DNA of 12,294 nt from contig CAJVPP010003210.1 in assembly GCA_910592005.1 (NCBI GenBank), positions 1 to 12,294 of the forward strand, in the 5' to 3' direction. The notes under the pieces were generated by a model. The model worked only from the letters and a program-made list of their open reading frames with translations, made no database searches and was not told the origin of the DNA. Of this stretch, positions 1-9,116 are shown piece by piece; the stretch's first letter is position 1; each line of letters starts with the position of its first letter. A program made the translations under genes and the position numbers. Origin of the DNA: Funneliformis mosseae. Its lineage: Eukaryota > Glomeromycota > Glomeromycetes > Glomerales > Glomeraceae.

Positions 1-623
1 TTATTCTTCATGATAAATTTTATAATATTCTATTATGATTAATATTGTTAAAAGTAAATGTTAATAAGTTGGTCAAAAGTCAATGATAAAATTTTTTAAT
101 TTATAAATTTTTTAAAAATTACAAATTTTTAGCTTATAAGTAACCTTAAATTATTTATTATATAATTAAAAACAAAATTTACTATAATATTATATATATT
201 TATAAAATTAATTTAAAAAAAAATTTTTTAAAAATTTTAATTTTCCATAAAAGTAAATCAGAAGGGAATTTATAGTAAATAAGCAGGCAAATTTGCTTGC
301 GAATTTCTACAGTTTAAAGGATAGCCTTATAGTGAAGTTGGGGTCTAAAACATTAAGTTCATTATAACAAGAGTTGATTATATATATTTTGAAAATATTA
401 AAGATAGATTTTGGTAAGAATAAGTTAGTAATACATAAATTTACATAATATTAAATAAAATAATAATTATATTAAAGGTAGGATTTACTCTTATATAACT
501 AATATGATATAAATATGGCAAAATTTTTTATTGATTATATATTAATTAATTACAAATTAATCATGTGACAGTTAATATTATATATTAAATATTATAATAT
601 TGCTATATAATTATTTAATTTTA
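1..623. other. AT-rich stretch with no gene seen
   Basis: No reading frame, RNA gene or transposon end was recognised here. The stretch is A/T homopolymer and TATA-like sequence with one more balanced patch at about 250-360. That patch holds an 18-bp near-palindrome listed separately. The minus-strand gene-derived reading ends at a TAA just upstream of base 624, so this stretch would be its 3' flank. Confidence 0.5.
283..300. repeat. 18-bp near-perfect palindrome
   Basis: The sequence GCAGGCAAATTTGCTTGC is self-complementary except for one G/T pair. Its central GCAAATTTGC is a perfect 10-bp palindrome. The mismatch is a transition, so a fully symmetrical ancestor is plausible. It sits in a small GC-richer island inside very AT-rich sequence. 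It could be a protein-binding site or chance; nothing nearby assigns a role. Confidence 0.4.
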
Positions 624-1164
624 TTAGATATTTCCAGTTTTTTTATTAGCTTTTGCTAATGTGTCTTTAACAAGGTTAAGTATAAATATAATACAAGTGA
701 AAATTTGACCTGTTAAAAATCTATTCAATACAATATCATCTTTAACTATTTTACATAAAATCAAATTATCTAATAACAAAAAAGCATCATCTTTATTTTT
801 TAGTATATTATTAAAAACCAAATCAACTCTTTACATCCTTTACTTGTGATTATCTAAATATATCTGTAATATTATCTTTAATTATTACTCTACTTTAGTA
901 ATTACATTTAAAACTTTTAATATTTTTAGCACATCTGATTGAACATCTATATAAACTGAATTATTAGTTAAATATAATTATTATAAATGTTACATTTTTG
1001 AAATAAAGGATTTTTTGACTATGCAAAATAATTAATAATTGCCTGTTATAATACTGATATATAGTTGAGTAATAAATAATATTTCTTTTAATTTATTTTT
1101 AGCATCAGATAAATATTAAGTATATGTTGAAACTTCAAATCCTTCATTACTTGAAATTAAACTA

Positions 1165-1224
1165 CTGTAGGTTGTAATAAAAAAACTATATTATTTATAA
1201 AATAAATAAATAAATAAATATTAC
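1165..1224 (-). other. Probable 60-base intron
   Basis: On the minus strand the exon ends GACAG and the intron begins GTAATA and ends CTACAG. Removing it joins the 39-codon upstream exon (ending in two bases, AG) to the final exon (starting with T) as a Ser codon, and the frame then stays open to the 65-residue stretch that ends at 624. The intron contains a short TAAA microsatellite. The boundaries come from splice consensus plus phase only; no transcript evidence is available. Confidence 0.5.
1203..1220. repeat. TAAA microsatellite
   Basis: About 4.5 copies of the tetramer TAAA lie wholly inside the predicted 60-base intron. Such short tracts are common in AT-rich DNA, and its position in non-coding sequence is consistent with the exon-intron reading. 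Confidence 0.7.
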
Positions 1225-1344
1225 CTGTCTTTTTCTTTGATATAAACCTCTATAACTATCCTAATATCTTTCTAGTTGAATATAATAATTGCTTTTACAG
1301 GTAATTTATTACAGTCTGCACAATCACTCTTTTGTATTAAATTT

Positions 1345-1404
1345 CTTATAAAAACAAAAAGATGAGATCAAATCATCTAATAAGCAAATTTAATATTTAC
1401 TTAC
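1345..1404 (-). other. Probable 60-base intron
   Basis: The minus-strand donor is ATAG/GTAAGT, a strong consensus, and the acceptor is a pyrimidine-rich tract ending TTTTTATAAG. Removal joins an exon ending in AG to an exon starting with A, giving an Arg codon, and leads into a frame of exactly 39 codons plus two bases (1344-1225). An alternative acceptor (TTATTAG, about 30 bases earlier) gives a frame with more stops, so it was not chosen. Confidence 0.45.
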
Positions 1405-1902
1405 CTATAAATATTGGAAATTCTGCATAAATAATTACTTGAATATCTGATTCATTTACTCTTATTCTAAAAGTATTAGTTGCTATAATTATTCAGATAT
1501 TTCAGATTTCTATAGTGAAAGAGCATTAGATTTTTCTTAAGTAAGTAATTTATTACAATATATAATTATTTCTTTTTTTTGAAGTTAAGCTTAAAGATTT
1601 ATTAGCAAATTTTTACATTTTTTTATAGATATACAATAAATTATACACTTTTTAACTTAAATTTTATTAGTAATTTTCAAAATATCTTTTAAAAATTGTT
1701 CTTTATTATCCTTTTTTTTGTACTTGATAAATAGTTAAATTATTTTTGAAATATCTATTTTGAACTAAAAATATTTTTTGATGATCTATACCAAGATATA
1801 TTACAATTTCTTGTGTATTAACTATCTGATAAGTAACTATTAAAAGTAAAATTGATGTAGTAGAAAATATTTTTTTAAGATTATATAGAATGTTTCAAAA
1901 AT

Positions 1903-1964
1903 CTGTAAATAAAATAATATAAATAAGACTATTCTAAAAAAAATATATATATTCTAAGTCTTAC
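1903..1964 (-). other. Probable 62-base intron
   Basis: The minus-strand donor is TTTTAG/GTAAGA and the acceptor is TTATTTACAG. Removal joins the 171-codon block, which ends with a single G, to AT, making an Asp codon. It continues in a frame that reads NLKKIFSTTSILLLIVTYQ and on past position 1700. The same size and phase behaviour as the two other 3'-end introns supports a real spliced gene ancestor. Confidence 0.5.
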
Positions 1965-3657
1965 CTAAAATGTTCTTGATCTAAAATATAGTATGCTTTA
2001 TTTATTATAAATCAAATTTCTTTAGAAGTTCTAATTTGTTCTAACATTTGCTAAAACCCTACATTAAATTTGAATTTTTCAGGTATTATGATAATACACA
2101 TGTTAGTTCACAAGCAATCTTTTGAAATACTTTTTTTTAATATCATATTAGTTATACTATTAATGCATAAAGACTATTGTAAAGTATTCTTACTTTAATT
2201 AGCTCTATTACTTGATCATTCACTAATGTTTTTAAAGAAAAAAATATCACTGTAATTTCTGTTACTACAACTAATATCAATGCATAATATAAGCTTTTAC
2301 TACTTCCTGTTATTTTCAAAATAAAAGTATCATAATTTTGTGCAAAAGACTTAATTATAACTTTTTATCTATTTCAAAACTCTAAAAACTGAAAAATTAC
2401 ATTAAATGCCAATTTATATATTATCTCTAAATCAATATTTTTTGGAACTTTATTTTTTGATTGATAATTTTTATCAATAATTTAGTCTTTTAGTCTATTG
2501 TCAATGTAAATCAGCATATTTAATAAAGACTTTTAACAATACATTTTGAAAATGCATGACATGTAATATATTTAATTTATCTCATTGAAGATAGAAATAT
2601 AATTTGCAAATAAGAATAGAAGCTATTAGAATTGATTTGTTATTAGGTTTTTTTTCATAAAATACCAGTTCCTATAAATTTAATCAAAAATCAAAAATTA
2701 ATAATAATTAAAAATAATTAAATTTGTGTATAAAAAATAAAATAATTACTTTTTTAATCAAAAGAATCAAGATCTTTACATAAATTTTGCAATATAAGCA
2801 TACACTAAGCATTATATTTTTTAATTCATTTTATATTATTTATTTTTTATTAATCACATTTTTTCTTAATTTTAGTTATATTTAAAAGATCTTGGTAAGA
2901 TAAAGATATATTACTAGTTTGACATACTATATTTACCATTTCACAATTTTTTCATTATTGTTTAAATAGTAAAAGTATAACTTGTTTGATATGAAGTAGT
3001 ATAATTAATTAATTTTGATGTATAAATAAGTTTAATCCTATTAAATGCTTTAATTTGTGAAGTTCATATTGTTGTACTAATTCTTTTATTAACTGAAAAT
3101 CTGAAAATAAATTCTAATATTAATTTAAATTGATTTCATTCAATAAGTATATGTCTTTAGAGTTAGTTCTTTAAGTTGTATTTCAGGATTCTGCTTGATT
3201 TAACAAACTTCTGACTAACATAAATTGTAATTACTATATAAATGCTAAAGTAAAACTTTAGTTTGAATATATCAGATTTTTTTTTTTTGAAAGTCACAAT
3301 TTTTATTATTTGTTTTTTTAAGACCTGCAGTATATATATATGCTAAATAATAAGTCATAATATGTTATTTATATTAAATTCATTTGGTGTATTTTTTTAC
3401 TAAAAATATTTATATATATAAATATATATTAAATATTATAAAAAAAAAAAAAATTTTAAAATTACAATTTTTACAAATATTCTTAATAATATGTTTAAAT
3501 CAGCAAAGATTTAATTGATAATCCTAATATATTCTAATGTTTTATTCAAATCTAAATTATTATCAATTATAATATTAAGCAATATATCTTGTTCTTCAAG
3601 TAATGAAGTCAATTTATCGATAAAATAATCAAAATAGTATATTCTATCTGACGAGAA

Positions 3658-3714
3658 CTTAAATCAAAATTGTTTTTTCAAATAATTTTTTCTTTTTTAT
3701 TTATTTTATCTTAC
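3658..3714 (-). other. Probable 57-base intron
   Basis: The minus-strand donor is ATTCC/GTAAGA and the acceptor is TTGATTTAAG. In phase 0 it leads into a frame of about 50 stop-free codons beginning FSSDRIYYFDYFIDKL. The upstream frame that fits (ending LLRNS) is short, so this junction is less certain than those nearer the 3' end. Confidence 0.35.
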
Positions 3715-5507
3715 GGAATTTCTTAATAACATAAAATACAATTATTAGTTTATATGAATAACCTTTACATATAATTGAAATTCTAGAATAATTATAAAAA
3801 TTTATAAAATAAATATAAAATATATAATATCCTTTCTTTCATAAATTATTTTAACATTTATCTATTAAGCATTATATATATGAGACCAGGAGCAATCAAA
3901 ATTAATTGAAATAATTTGTTTATCTTGATTTTTATAATATTTAATGATTTTTCATAAAGCTATATCTACGCTAATTCTTATTATATTTATGATTTTTCAA
4001 ATGTACATGCTTGATGTTAATGAAATGAAACTTTATAGAGTTGCAAAGTAATCTTTATATATGCAAAAACTATTTGAAATGACTGTCTGTTTATATTACT
4101 TATTAATCCTGAAGTTGCTATATAAGTATTAAAATTGATATCTAACAATTCATTTGTGATTTTATCAGATGTGTTATAAAGTTGATATAATACAAGAATT
4201 TTAATAGAAAATTCAGCAGTTATAACTTTTTTTTTTATGAATTAAGCGAGTTTTATCACAATAACTACAAGATTGCTATAAAATTAAAAATATATATTGT
4301 TTAGTACTAACTAATATTATTGAACTAATTTTTGATTTTTCAATAATCTTATTAATACATATTATTAAAATTCTTCTTAATTCTCATTTTTGTCTTCATC
4401 TTCAATTTTCATATCATCTTATTTGTATTTAAACAAATCTATCTTTTATTTAAAATGTTTGACTTGATGATTTATATTATATAATGATCATTTTATTTTT
4501 TTGTATTCTATTAGTAATACTATAAAATTATTATAATTTACATATTTTATTTCTTCTACTATAACTAGCAGATCTTTACGAGTAAATATTTTTGGTAAAA
4601 TATCTTTAACTTTTTTTTGCAATCATTTCTCTTTTTTTATATGACTTCAATTATTTATTAGTTACTTGTTAAACTTTGAAGGTAGATTAGAATTCTGGAT
4701 ATAAGTTAGAATACTTTTGATAATAATTGTTATTAATATTTACATAATACTATATAGATTAAAACTAAGAAGATAGGAAAATTAATTTTTTCTATTAGAA
4801 TTAACATATTTAATAAGATTTTAAAACTAATCAGATTGAAGATAAAAGCAATAGCATTAGAAAACAAAATTTTTGTTCTTCAGAGATATTAATAAAAAGT
4901 GAAAATATAATTGTTTATTTTAGTAAATATAGTATATTTAGATAAAATTAAAATTCATGTTTTTTTTTATTTACTCTAATATGATAATATTTAGCTTTTA
5001 AATTTTGCAAAATACATTAGAATTAAAAATGTTTGTCCAAAATCTGTAACGCAAATTTAGTATCTAATATTAAATATGATCTATTTTTTCATAAATAGAG
5101 TTGTTAACTTATATTGAAAAAAAAACAAAGTTTTAGCTTATTTAAATATAGATATATTTTTATATATAATTATATATAAAAAAGAGTTTCTTAATACAAC
5201 TCATTATTTTATAATAAATTTTAAATAAATTTTTTTTTAAAATAGATGCTAAATAGTTTTAACTTAAATATTTTTTTATTCATTTTTTTATTTTAATAAA
5301 ATATATAGTATAAACTTAGGTTTTGCAACTTTTAAACTATAATTCGCAATTTTTTGTGAAAATTTACCTGTTTTTTAAATTATGATACTAATAAATGTAT
5401 ATAAAAACTCTATAAATAAACTGATATTGATCTTAAAATTGTGATTTTTTTTATTATATTTATATTATAATATTATAAATAAGAAGAAAATTTTTTTTTC
5501 ATAGTTA

Positions 5508-5524
5508 TAGTATCTAAGATACTA
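5508..5524. repeat. Perfect 8-bp-arm inverted repeat
   Basis: TAGTATCT and AGATACTA are exact reverse complements around a single A. It lies at the sharp transition from near-pure AT sequence to the less AT-rich block beginning at about 5500, so it may mark an element edge. No matching copy was found at the other side of that block. Confidence 0.5.
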
Positions 5525-6192
5525 AGAATCCTTAATAGTGATTATATGCATGTTTAAGACTACTATATAGTCCAATACTAATCATTCAGATCCTTTAGGT
5601 TATGATTAAATATTAATAATCAGAACCTGTTTTTATAATACTAATTCAAAATTTGCCTCTAAATGATACCACTAAGAGTGAACCCTCAAGACTTCTAAAC
5701 CTTGAAACTACTATCAAATTTGAATAGAAGGATTTCTTTCAATTACAGATACTTATGTCACTTTTTTTCTGTACTTATTAACACTATATCTGGATCACTA
5801 TTACCTCTGCCTAGTATCAATATATATTTATACATGATCAAAAAGGCTTAGACATTATTTATCTTATAGAACTTCAAAAAGATAGGTAGCTATTGTACTC
5901 ATATTGTTAAATTTACCTAAAAATTGAATCTGATCTCTACATCTAGTAACAGTTCAATTAAATGGTACTGCAGTAGTATAATGCAATCTATTATTACTAT
6001 AATTACTTGTAGATAGTACTCAATTTACTAATTACTGGTTAACCATTTTCTTACTTATGTAAGAACCTTTTGAATTTAAAGATATAAGACAGTATCCATT
6101 ACAGGTTTATTAGCGAAGGCCAAGTTTTTATCAATCCCTAACTTCATTTACATCTACTTGTTCTTTAAATCCAGTATTTAGATATAATTAAT

Positions 6193-6210
6193 ACTGATCG
6201 ATAGATCAGT
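6193..6210. repeat. Short hairpin, 7-bp arms with a 4-base loop
   Basis: ACTGATC, a GATA loop and GATCAGT form a perfect stem. In AT-rich DNA a GC-containing 7-bp stem is mildly unusual. No U-run follows it and no function is implied. Confidence 0.45.
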
Positions 6211-6286
6211 TTCTAATGCATATTAGTATATGTACTCATATATATAGTTACATATGAAATTCTTATGATAATTATCTAGTTTTATG

Positions 6287-6298
6287 TCTCAGCTGAGA
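6287..6298. repeat. Perfect 12-bp palindrome
   Basis: TCTCAGCTGAGA is fully self-complementary and centred on CAGCTG, an E-box-type hexamer. It may be chance. It lies near the end of the less AT-rich block. Confidence 0.4.
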
Positions 6299-6702
6299 TC
6301 TGAATCTGTGGTTATTACAATGTAATTCACAATAGAAGCTCAGTTGTTACTAACTAAACTAGAGACGTTGATTTTTACAAATAAAAAGAAAAACTAAATT
6401 AAAAGTAAAAAACAATAAAAAATTAAACTATAATCACCCTTTATAATTCTATTACAAATCTGTTTGAATTGACTAATTATTAGAATATTTTTTAGAAAAA
6501 CTAAAAAATCTATATCTAATGATTTAGATATCAGCAAGATATTCAAATGATACTATTAATACATATTTAAGAAATTTAACCAAGAGAAACCATATTGTAT
6601 AGCTAAAAAAAATTTAAGGTATTTAAGCATTTAAGATATTATATATAGATCTTGAGACTTGCAAACATTTTATTTTAACTTTTTTTTTCTTTAATCTAAT
6701 AG

Positions 6703-7422
6703 AAATTTCTCTCAGTCTTTTTTTCTCAATTATTTTGTTACATCTTAGAATTTAAATATTTTCATGAAATGCTAAAGTAAGAAAATTAGAGACACCAACT
6801 AGAATATTTTTTTTGAATTAGAAAGAAATAACAGTTTTTTTAAAAGTATAAGAATACTATTAAAAATAATTCCTTTTGTCAAATATATACAAAAGTTGAA
6901 GTTAATAGAGATATCTAAAAAATCTATAAATTATTATTTTATTGTAAAATAGAAGTTGAGTCTATTATTATTATTTTCAATTTTGTTAACGATTAAATTA
7001 TCCAAGAAATCGTCTGTAGATTTACAAATTTTGATAATCTTATTTAATCTATATTGACAATTCATAAATGAAAATAATTTTCTTTGATTGTATTACAGAA
7101 AATATATAACCAATTTTTATAAAGATTTAGATATCATACTAAGAGTTTATCAATTGTAGATAAGTCTTCAACTAGAGATTTTAATTTAAATACTTTTTTT
7201 CTTCTCTAAATAAATAAAATTACTACTAAAGTATTATTTATATTTGAATTGAAAACTGAGAATAAAATTGGCCAATAAATTTCAGAGGAATACATAGATT
7301 AGATTAGTAAAGAGTTTCTATTTAAATCAATAAATATTGAAAATTGCTTAGTGGCATTTAAATTCTTCTAAAATTTTTTAGTTGAGAATTCTATAGAGAT
7401 GTTTTTAAATTAAATTAAAATT
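6703..7422 (+). pseudogene. Second gene-derived frame, family not recognised
   Basis: I do not recognise the protein. The plus strand reads as one frame for 240 codons with no indel, preceded by a pyrimidine tract and TAATAG that could be an intron acceptor. G occupies codon positions 1/2/3 in 35/17/22 cases, a coding signature. Sixteen in-frame stops interrupt it: 12 TAA, 2 TAG and 2 TGA. No TGG codon was seen. Readable stretches include FELKTENKIG and ENCLVAFKFF, suggesting a Lys/Glu/Ile-rich soluble protein. No start is assigned. After about 7425 another frame becomes the more open one (56 codons, around 7420-7570), so there is probably an intron or frameshift there. The hAT-like element inserted 236 bases downstream. 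As with the minus-strand reading, it is either a decayed gene or a gene using reassigned stops. Confidence 0.45.
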
Positions 7423-7650
7423 ATATATCATTAAAGGTTATGTAATCTATCAGTATAGTAGTTTAAAATATTCTGCTTTTGCTAGTATATCTACTTTATT
7501 ATTTTATAAGTCTCTAAAATATCCTTTAACTTTTATTAATTTAATTGAGAGCTGTAATTCTTTGATAATATGTTAAACTAAAGATCAGACTTTATAATTT
7601 GGTATCTTTTCACAGGTTTTTACTGTAAAAGCTTCTTTTAGAATAAAATT

Positions 7651-7658
7651 GTTGAAAC
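7651..7658 (+). repeat. Target-site duplication, left copy
   Basis: GTTGAAAC is repeated exactly at 9109-9116. The two copies immediately flank the inverted ends TAGAGTT... and ...AACTCTA. Eight bases is the duplication length made by hAT-superfamily transposases. Confidence 0.75.
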
Positions 7659-7844
7659 TAGAGTTTCAGACGAATCAAGTTAACTCACAAGTCAGATAAG
7701 CTGAGTTGAGTTTAAATCAAATCAAGTTTATATTTTTTTGATTCAATGATTTGCGAGTCAAGCCAAATTCAAATCAAGTTAAATATTTAACTCAACTCAA
7801 TTTAAACTCAACTTGATTCGAGTTGACTCAAGTTGACTCGAGTA

Positions 7845-8869
7845 AACTTGAATGATAAAAAAATCATTTAAGAAGAACAATAAGAAATCATTTGACTTGA
7901 ACGATAAAAAATTTGTTTAAGAAGAATGATAAGAAATTGTTTAACTTGAACAATAAAAAAATCATTTAAGAAGAATGATAACTAATCGTTCAACTTGAAT
8001 AATAAAAATAATCATTCAAGAAGAATGATAAAAGCAATTGTTCAAAAAGAATGATAACTAATCGTTTGACTTGAACAATAAAAGCAATCATTCAAGAAAA
8101 ATGATAACTAATTATTTGACTTGAATGATAAAAGCAATCGTTCAAGAAAAATGATAACTAATCGTTTGACTTGAACAATAAAAGCAATCGTTTAAGAAGA
8201 ATGATAACCTAATTGTTTGACTTGAACAATAAAAGCAATTATTCAAGAAGAACGATAACTAATTGTTCAACTTAAACAATAAAAGCAATCATTCAAGAAG
8301 AACGATAACTAATCATTCGACTTGAATGATAAAAGCAATCGTTTAAAAAGAATAATAACTAATCGTTTGACTTGAATAATAAAAGCAATTGTTCAAAAAG
8401 AATGATAACTAATCGTTCGACTTGAATGATAAAAGCAATTGTTTAAGAAGAATGATAACTAATCATTTAACTTGAATAATAAAAGCAATCATTCAAAAGA
8501 ACGATAACTAATCATTTGATTTGAATGATAAAAGCAATCATTTAAGAAAAATGATAACTAATTGTTTAACTTGAACGATAAAAGCAATTGTTTAAGAAGA
8601 ATGATTACATAATCATTTGACTTGAATGATAAAAGCAATTGTTTAAGAAGAACAATAACTAATCATTCGACTTGAACAATAAAAACAATCGTTCAAGAAG
8701 AACAATAATTAATTGTTTGATTTGAATAATAAAAGCAATCGTTCAAGAAGAATGATAACTAATCGTTTGACTTGAATGATAAAAACAATTGTTCAAGAAG
8801 AATAATAACTAATCATTCGACTTAAATGATAAAAAAAATTATTCAAGAAGAATGATAATGAATTGTTCG
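7845..8869. repeat. 50-bp minisatellite, about 20.5 copies
   Basis: Units are 50 bp (rarely 49 or 51). Each is made of two related halves: half A contains GACTTGAA and AAAAGC, half B contains AAGAAGAA and ATAACT. Both halves carry the same arms, ATCGTTC and GAACGAT, around a 5-base centre, so every unit holds two dyads. Near 8010-8058 one unit fuses two B-like halves, a sign of unequal exchange. The first three units are more diverged. Almost all variation falls at CpG-derived sites (see findings). The array has no usable reading frame and is not a CRISPR array, because there are no unique spacers. Confidence 0.92.
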
Positions 8870-8932
8870 CTTTTTCCCCTCCTTCTTTTCCCTGATCTTT
8901 TCATTTTTTTTTATTATTTTTTTTTCAAAATT
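8869..8932. repeat. Pyrimidine-rich tract between the minisatellite and the right arm
   Basis: The plus strand here is almost entirely C and T at first, then T-runs. It interrupts the symmetry of the hAT-like element, whose left arm runs directly into the minisatellite. It may be a remnant of former internal sequence. Confidence 0.5.
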
Positions 8933-9108
8933 AAATCGAGTTAAAATTGAGTTGAGTCAAATTGAGTCGAATTTAAAATTTATATAACTCGAATCAAATT
9001 AAATTGAAAGATTTTATAAAATAAATTTGACTTGACTCAACTCGAAAAAAGAAAGTTGAATAAAGTTTATCTTTAAATTCAACTTGACTTGACTCATTTA
9101 GAACTCTA

Positions 9109-9116
9109 GTTGAAAC
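9109..9116 (+). repeat. Target-site duplication, right copy
   Basis: An exact copy of GTTGAAAC at 7651-7658. The next bases also match by chance (TA on both sides), so the duplication could be drawn as up to 10 bp, but the inverted ends fix it at 8. Confidence 0.75.

Larger units (their letters stand above)
624..5101 (-). pseudogene. Gene-derived multi-exon reading, family not recognised (relic or stop-recoded gene)
   Basis: I do not recognise the protein. Reading the minus strand from about 5101 down to 624 gives long co-linear frames. One is 260 codons without an indel (4610-3831). Another is 171 codons (2478-1965). The final exon is 180 codons (1164-624) and includes a 65-residue open stretch, MVFNNILKNK... 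Four introns of 57-62 bases are listed separately; the three nearest the 3' end join the frames in phase. G falls at codon positions 1/2/3 in 31/14/19 cases in the 171-codon block, which is a coding signature. The reading suggests a large, mostly helical protein with an acidic linker near 4420 and a short Cys-containing motif (SDCADC) near 1315. About 51 stops interrupt roughly 816 codons: 38 TAA, 8 TAG and 5 TGA. Two single-base slips, both in A-runs near 1535 and 4612, are also needed. No start codon was fixed and exons above 4610 and between 2480 and 3830 are uncertain. A decayed gene is the simplest explanation; reassigned stop codons are the alternative. Confidence 0.5.
5102..6702. other. 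Long stretch without a recognised gene
   Basis: No intact frame or known element was identified. Bases 5102-5500 are extremely AT-rich. Bases 5500-6375 are noticeably richer in C and G and carry several short perfect dyads. On the minus strand around 5850-5760 a short frame reads GRGNSDPDIVLIS, which superficially resembles an endonuclease-type PD-I motif, but the frame breaks on both sides and I could not place it. Bases 6490-6640 on the plus strand read fairly openly and may be an upstream exon of the frame starting at 6703. Confidence 0.4.
7659..9108 (+). mobile_element. Non-autonomous hAT-like element carrying a minisatellite
   Basis: The element is 1450 bp. Its ends are inverted: TAGAGTTTCAGACGAATCAA at the left against TAGAGTTCTAAATGAGTCAA from the right, and most differences are transitions. 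TAGAG fits the hAT terminal pattern (pyrimidine-A-purine-N-G), and the flanking 8-bp duplication is perfect. Inside each end, for about 180 bp, lie degenerate pentamers such as GAGTT, GACTC and AAGTC in opposite orientation, as expected of subterminal transposase-binding repeats. The middle (7845-8869) is a 50-bp minisatellite, followed by a pyrimidine-rich tract at 8869-8932. No transposase frame is present, so it could only have moved with an enzyme supplied elsewhere. Its orientation is arbitrary. I see the ends, the duplication and the repeats directly; the hAT assignment is from known family features. Confidence 0.72.

Noticed and set aside
1345..1560. Alternative frame reading FPIFI joined to DDLISSFCFYKK through another acceptor
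   Set aside because: It needs a frameshift to reach the next exon, while the chosen acceptor gives correct phase and fewer stops.
3831..4229. Strong RIP-type CpA decay as the source of the in-frame TAA codons
   Set aside because: My hand count gives CA+TG of 43 against AC+GT of 25, so CpA is not depleted here; general or CpG-driven decay remains possible.
7845..8869. CRISPR array
   Set aside because: The whole 50-bp unit repeats; there are no unique spacers, and the context is a eukaryotic transposon.
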